Origin: Sphingomonas sp. AR_OL41
GTDB taxonomy: Bacteria > Pseudomonadota > Alphaproteobacteria > Sphingomonadales > Sphingomonadaceae
Length of the DNA stretch: 64,000 bases
Reading direction: 5' to 3'
Assembly (NCBI RefSeq): GCF_029911635.1
Contig: NZ_JARYTI010000002.1
Coordinates: 1 to 64,000 of the forward strand
The notes beneath the pieces are model-generated. The model ran no database searches, had not been told where the DNA came from, and was given only the letters and a program-made list of their open reading frames with translations. Shown one piece after another: positions 60,799 through 64,000 of this stretch. The number at the start of each line of letters is the position of its first letter. Position 1 is the first letter of the stretch. A program made the position numbers and the translations under genes.

Positions 60799-61275
60799 AT
60801 GAAAGCCCAGACCCAGCGCGCGCTCCGCAAATATCATCATTATATCGGGGTGTTTCTCGCGCCTGCGATCCTGCTCTTTTCGATCAGCGGCGCGTTGCAG
60901 ACCTTTCGGCTGAACGAGGAAAAAGGCTGGGGCGGGACGCCGCCGACCTGGATGGTGTGGGTCGCCGCGGTCCACAAGGACCAGTCACCGCCGCGCGAGA
61001 AGCGCGCCGCGCCCAAGCCAGTTGCGCCGGCGCCGACCGCCGCAGGCACCGACGACCGTGATCACGATGCAACTCCCGCGGCCAAGGCCCCGGCACCGGC
61101 CAAGCGCCCCTCGCCTTTGCCGCTCAAGATCTTCGTCGTGCTGATGGCGATCGGGTTGATCGTCTCGACGCTGCTCGGCGTGACGATCGCGCTCAACAAC
61201 CGCGCGACCCGGCGTGTGTCGATCCTCATGCTGATCGCCGGCGCGGTGTTACCCTGCGTTCTGTTATGGGTGTGA
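60799..61275 (+). CDS. Small PepSY-associated membrane protein
   Basis: The 158-residue protein has a first helix after RALRKYHHYIGVFLAPAILLFSISGALQTFR, an Ala/Pro-rich charged middle, and two more helices (IFVVLMAIGLIVSTLLGVTIAL and SILMLIAGAVLPCVLLWV). The HHYIG helix and GALQ resemble the PepSY-associated TM family, but no PepSY domain is left. Function is unknown. The ATG at 60799 is preferred over a TTG at 60763. Confidence 0.65.
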   Translation: MKAQTQRALRKYHHYIGVFLAPAILLFSISGALQTFRLNEEKGWGGTPPTWMVWVAAVHKDQSPPREKRAAPKPVAPAPTAAGTDDRDHDATPAAKAPAPAKRPSPLPLKIFVVLMAIGLIVSTLLGVTIALNNRATRRVSILMLIAGAVLPCVLLWV

Positions 61276-61627
61276 ACCGGACGCGAAAGACGTAACCGAC
61301 GCTCGGTGACTTCAGACACCTCCATGGTCCGCTGCGAGACGATTTTCAGTTCGTCGCAAGGGGCCATTTTTGCGCCGATTTTGGCGATGTTTCCCTGCTA
61401 TTTTTCAAATATTTAGGGGCGGTCTACCCTGCTTAGAAAAGCAGGGTAGATTTGACGGAAAAGCAGGGGAGCGTAAAGTCGCTGCAGCGTGAAGATTCGC
61501 GTCAGTCGCTGACTGCCTTCGCTTATAATAGCGATGTCAAAGAGCATGGTGGATACGACGCAACCGCGTCGGGGACACCCTTACGCACAATCGGCCAGGC
61601 TTGAATCGGCGTCGCTGACCCGCTGCT
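61276..61627. other. Gene-free stretch between small membrane protein and ppk2
   Basis: No protein-coding frame is supportable here. It contains the hairpin at 61423-61450, further CCCTGCT/AAGCAGGG copies near 61393 and 61461, GTCAG-TCG-CTGAC at 61501-61513, and an isolated TATAAT at 61524-61529 without a well-spaced -35 box. Confidence 0.5.
61423..61450. terminator. Perfect 12 bp hairpin with AAGCAGGG motif
   Basis: TCTACCCTGCTT (61423-61434), an AGAA loop, and AAGCAGGGTAGA (61439-61450) form a perfect stem followed by TTTG on the plus strand. It may end the plus-strand unit or belong to a dispersed repeat. Confidence 0.5.
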
Positions 61628-62407
61628 CTAATCGCCCAGCCCGAGCGCCTTGCGCGCGATCTTCTCGACCGCCGGGTCGATCGGTGGCGGTTCCATCGAC
61701 ACATTGGCTTCGAGCCGGTCGGCAATCGCGGTCAGCGCGGCGATGCGCCCCGCCTCCTTGTTGTTGCCGTCGATCACAGTCCACGGCGCCCAGCGCGTGT
61801 CGGTGCGCTTGAACATTTCGGCCATCGCGGTGAGGTAGTCGGCGCGCCGCGCGCGGTTGCGATAATCCTCCGCGCCGGTCTTCCAGCGCTTCCACGGATG
61901 GTCGAGCCGGTCCTTGAGGCGCTGGTCCTGCTCGGCCTGGGTGATGTGCATAAACAGCTTGACGATCGTCGTGCCCGAATCCGCCTGCTGCGCCTCGAAC
62001 TCGTTGATCTCGTCATAGCCGCGCTTCCACTCAGCCTCGCTGGCGAAGCCCTCGACGCGCTCGACCAGTACGCGGCCGTACCAGCTGCGATCGAACACGC
62101 TGATGTCGCCGTTCATCGGCAGCCGGGTCCAGAAGCGCCACAGGAAATGGCGCCCCTTTTCTTCCGCTGTCGGCGCGCCGATCGGCCACACTTCGTAATA
62201 GCGCGGGTCCCATTCCGAGGTCAGGCGCTGGATCGCACCGCCCTTCCCCGCCGCGTCCCAGCCCTCGAACATCACCACGGCGCGGCGCTGGTGAACGATA
62301 TGCGCGACCTGGATATGCGCGAGACGCTTCTGCAGCTTGGCGAGGTCGGACGTATAGTCGCCGGTATAGGGCGTGCCAGCTTCGTGGTTCTTCAGATCGA
62401 TCGTCAT
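61628..62407 (-). CDS. Polyphosphate kinase 2 family protein
   Basis: The 259-residue P-loop kinase uses polyphosphate to phosphorylate nucleotides. Walker A is FEGWDAAGKGGAI (residues 47-59) with the family lid RLTSEWDPRYYEVWPIGAPT. Walker B is SVFDRSWYGRVLVERVEG (Asp106). The single PPK2 domain is full length. Whether it prefers ADP, GDP or AMP cannot be told from the sequence alone. Confidence 0.93.
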   Translation of the reverse strand: MTIDLKNHEAGTPYTGDYTSDLAKLQKRLAHIQVAHIVHQRRAVVMFEGWDAAGKGGAIQRLTSEWDPRYYEVWPIGAPTAEEKGRHFLWRFWTRLPMNGDISVFDRSWYGRVLVERVEGFASEAEWKRGYDEINEFEAQQADSGTTIVKLFMHITQAEQDQRLKDRLDHPWKRWKTGAEDYRNRARRADYLTAMAEMFKRTDTRWAPWTVIDGNNKEAGRIAALTAIADRLEANVSMEPPPIDPAVEKIARKALGLGD

Positions 62408-62417
62408 TGACGCACCT

Positions 62418-62515
62418 CGTCATGCCGAACTTGTTTCGGCATCCATGCGCGATCGCAAGCCGCGCGCTTGTCGCTACTGATCGCGCATGGACCCTGAAAC
62501 AAGTTCAGGGTGACG
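62418..62515. repeat. REP-like double hairpin between ppk2 and aspS
   Basis: Two 37-base arms (62418-62454 and 62479-62515) are complementary over most of their length. Each also folds alone: ATGCCGAA-CTTGT-TTCGGCAT in the left arm and ACCCTGAA-ACAAG-TTCAGGGT in the right arm. The differences between arms preserve pairing, which suggests selection for structure. It could serve as a bidirectional terminator or be a dispersed repeat. Confidence 0.75.
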
Positions 62516-62553
62516 AACGATAGCGGGCAGCCCGCGCCGGGTGTCACGACCGC

Positions 62554-63999
62554 TTAGACCGCCTTGGTCGCACCCGGCTGGTCGATCACCCGGATGTTCA
62601 GTTCGCGCAGTTGCTTGGCCGTGGCGAAGTTGGGCGCGCCCATCATCAGGTCCTCGGCCTTCTGCGTCATCGGGAAGACGATCACCTCGCGGATATTGGG
62701 TTCGTCGGCGAGCAGCATGACGATGCGGTCGATGCCCGGCGCCGAGCCGCCGTGCGGCGGCGCGCCGAACTTGAAGGCGTTGATCATGCCCGCGAAGTTG
62801 GTGTCGACGTCGGCCTGGCTGTAGCCGGCGATCTCGAACGCCTTGTACATGATCTCGGGGCGATGGTTGCGGATCGCGCCCGACGACAGCTCAACGCCGT
62901 TGCACACGATGTCATATTGGTAAGCGAGGATATCGAGCGGGTTCATCGTTTCCAGCGCCGCCATCTCGCCCTGCGGCATCGAGAAGGGGTTGTGGCTGAA
63001 GTCGACCTTCTTGGTCTCCTCGTCATATTCGAACATCGGGAAATCGACGATCCAGCAGAATTCGAAGCGGCTCTGGTCGATCAGCGAAAGCTGCTCGGCG
63101 ACGCGGGTGCGCGCCAGCCCGGCCAGCTTGGCGGCCTGCGCTTCCTTGCCCGCGGCGAAGAACACACCGTCGTCGGGGCCGAGACCAAGCGCCTCGGCGA
63201 TCTTCGCCATGCCTTCTTCGCCATGGTTGTTGGCGATCGGCCCGCCGAACACGCCGGCCTTTCGCGTGGCGTAACCGAGGCCGGCAAAGCCCTCGCTCTG
63301 CGCCCAGCTGTTCATCTCATCGAAGAATTTGCGGCTCTTCTCGGCAGTGCCCGGTGCGGGGATCGCGCGGACCACGTCGCCGCTTTCGACGATCGAGGCG
63401 AAACGCCCGAAGCCCGAGCCCTTGAACAGTTCGGACACGTCGGTGATCAGCAGCGGGTTGCGCAGATCGGGCTTGTCCGAACCGTATTTCAGCATCGATT
63501 CGCGGTACGGGATACGCTGGAATGGCAGCGCCGAGACGGTGCGGCCCTTGCCCTGCCAGTCGGCGAATTCCTCGAACACGCCGTGCAGCACCGGTTCGAT
63601 CGCCGCAAACACGTCGTCCTGCGTGACATAGCTCATCTCGAAATCGAGCTGGTAGAACTCGCCGGGCGAGCGATCGGCGCGCGCATCCTCGTCGCGGAAG
63701 CACGGTGCGATCTGGAAATAACGGTCGAAGCCGGCGACCATCAGCAGCTGCTTGAACATCTGCGGCGCCTGCGGCAGCGCGTAGAACTTGCCCGGATGCA
63801 CCCGGCTCGGCACGAGATAGTCGCGCGCGCCCTCGGGCGACGAGGCGGTCAGGATCGGGGTCTGGAACTCGGTAAAGCCCTGGCCGATCATGCGCTGGCG
63901 GATCGAACTGATCACCTGGCTGCGCAGCATGATGTTGGCGTGCAGCCGCTCACGGCGCAGATCGAGGAAGCGGTACTTCAACCGCACGTCTTCGGGATA
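62554..63999 (-). CDS. aspS: Aspartyl-tRNA synthetase, 5' truncated by window
   Basis: The frame is open past the window end ([18 protein letters not shown] at the edge), so the N-terminal anticodon-binding domain is missing from view. The class II core is present: motif 2 around [25 protein letters not shown], a GAD-type insertion, and motif 3 [14 protein letters not shown]. The C-terminus [22 protein letters not shown] is typical of the bacterial enzyme. It charges tRNA-Asp, possibly also tRNA-Asn. Confidence 0.95.
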   Translation of the reverse strand, partial: YPEDVRLKYRFLDLRRERLHANIMLRSQVISSIRQRMIGQGFTEFQTPILTASSPEGARDYLVPSRVHPGKFYALPQAPQMFKQLLMVAGFDRYFQIAPCFRDEDARADRSPGEFYQLDFEMSYVTQDDVFAAIEPVLHGVFEEFADWQGKGRTVSALPFQRIPYRESMLKYGSDKPDLRNPLLITDVSELFKGSGFGRFASIVESGDVVRAIPAPGTAEKSRKFFDEMNSWAQSEGFAGLGYATRKAGVFGGPIANNHGEEGMAKIAEALGLGPDDGVFFAAGKEAQAAKLAGLARTRVAEQLSLIDQSRFEFCWIVDFPMFEYDEETKKVDFSHNPFSMPQGEMAALETMNPLDILAYQYDIVCNGVELSSGAIRNHRPEIMYKAFEIAGYSQADVDTNFAGMINAFKFGAPPHGGSAPGIDRIVMLLADEPNIREVIVFPMTQKAEDLMMGAPNFATAKQLRELNIRVIDQPGATKAV

Positions 64000-64000
64000 T

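Noticed and set aside
61534..61812. A 92-residue frame downstream of the TATAAT at 61524
   Set aside because: It runs mostly antisense to ppk2, has no ribosome site, and is Arg/Ser-rich without a family pattern.

Overview
The window is a 64 kb piece of a high-GC alphaproteobacterial chromosome, most likely from the Sphingomonadales (Sphingomonas or a close relative). The evidence is a tandem two-domain Hfq, a fused ispDF, the dusB-ntrBC-ntrYX-hfq-hflX gene order, a GTTC-N7-GTTC (alphaproteobacterial LexA) site in front of recA, and a dxr-rseP-bamA-skp-fabZ run that lacks the lipid A genes. That last point fits a lineage with sphingolipids in place of lipopolysaccharide. Almost everything is core gene content. 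I see no prophage, insertion sequence with transposase, CRISPR array or secretion system.

Layout. 1-2.4 kb: the 3' end of a cckA-type hybrid kinase and a lone receiver protein. 2.5-6.1 kb (minus): a cysteine desulfurase-like enzyme, a dienelactone hydrolase, a purine-type phosphoribosyltransferase and an adenosine/adenine deaminase, the last two forming a purine salvage pair. 6.3-7.4 kb: recA with its SOS box. 7.6-14.0 kb: a looser accessory set (DUF1801-like protein, methyltransferase, glutathione transferase, dicarboxylate symporter, M24 peptidase, diacylglycerol kinase-like protein, TetR regulator). 14.3-21.3 kb: alaS, an acetyltransferase, a Kef-type antiporter, a decayed oxidoreductase start and icd. 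21.4-23.0 kb: psd and pssA, which make phosphatidylethanolamine.

23.4-34.4 kb is a compact run: rpsB, tsf, pyrH, frr, uppS, cdsA, dxr, rseP, bamA, an OmpH/Skp protein and fabZ. It joins translation, isoprenoid and phospholipid synthesis, and outer-membrane assembly, mostly through 1-4 base overlaps. 34.4-37.3 kb holds a transglutaminase-like protein, a small Cys-motif protein, rpmE, a PilZ protein and tRNA-Ser(UGA). 37.3-46.7 kb holds peptidoglycan genes (lytic transglycosylase, RlpA/SPOR protein, DD-carboxypeptidase) followed by tmk, holB, metG, tatD, a metallo-hydrolase, a membrane aspartic protease, mazG and an aminotransferase. 47.8-56.9 kb (minus) is the nitrogen-control cluster dusB-ntrB-ntrC-ntrY-ntrX followed by hfq and hflX. 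57.0-64.0 kb: ispDF, a CinA-type amidase, a START-domain protein, lipA, a carbonic anhydrase, a small membrane protein, ppk2 and the 3' part of aspS, which runs off the window.

The most unusual features are non-coding or domain-level. Two ~270 bp nested-palindrome elements (8884-9152 and 14035-14304) share a 23 bp core and each end 11-12 bases before a start codon. Hfq is duplicated in tandem. The Skp-like chaperone carries a canonical EF-hand loop. A structured leader precedes rpsB. A REP-like hairpin lies between ppk2 and aspS. I found no wholly new multi-gene system.
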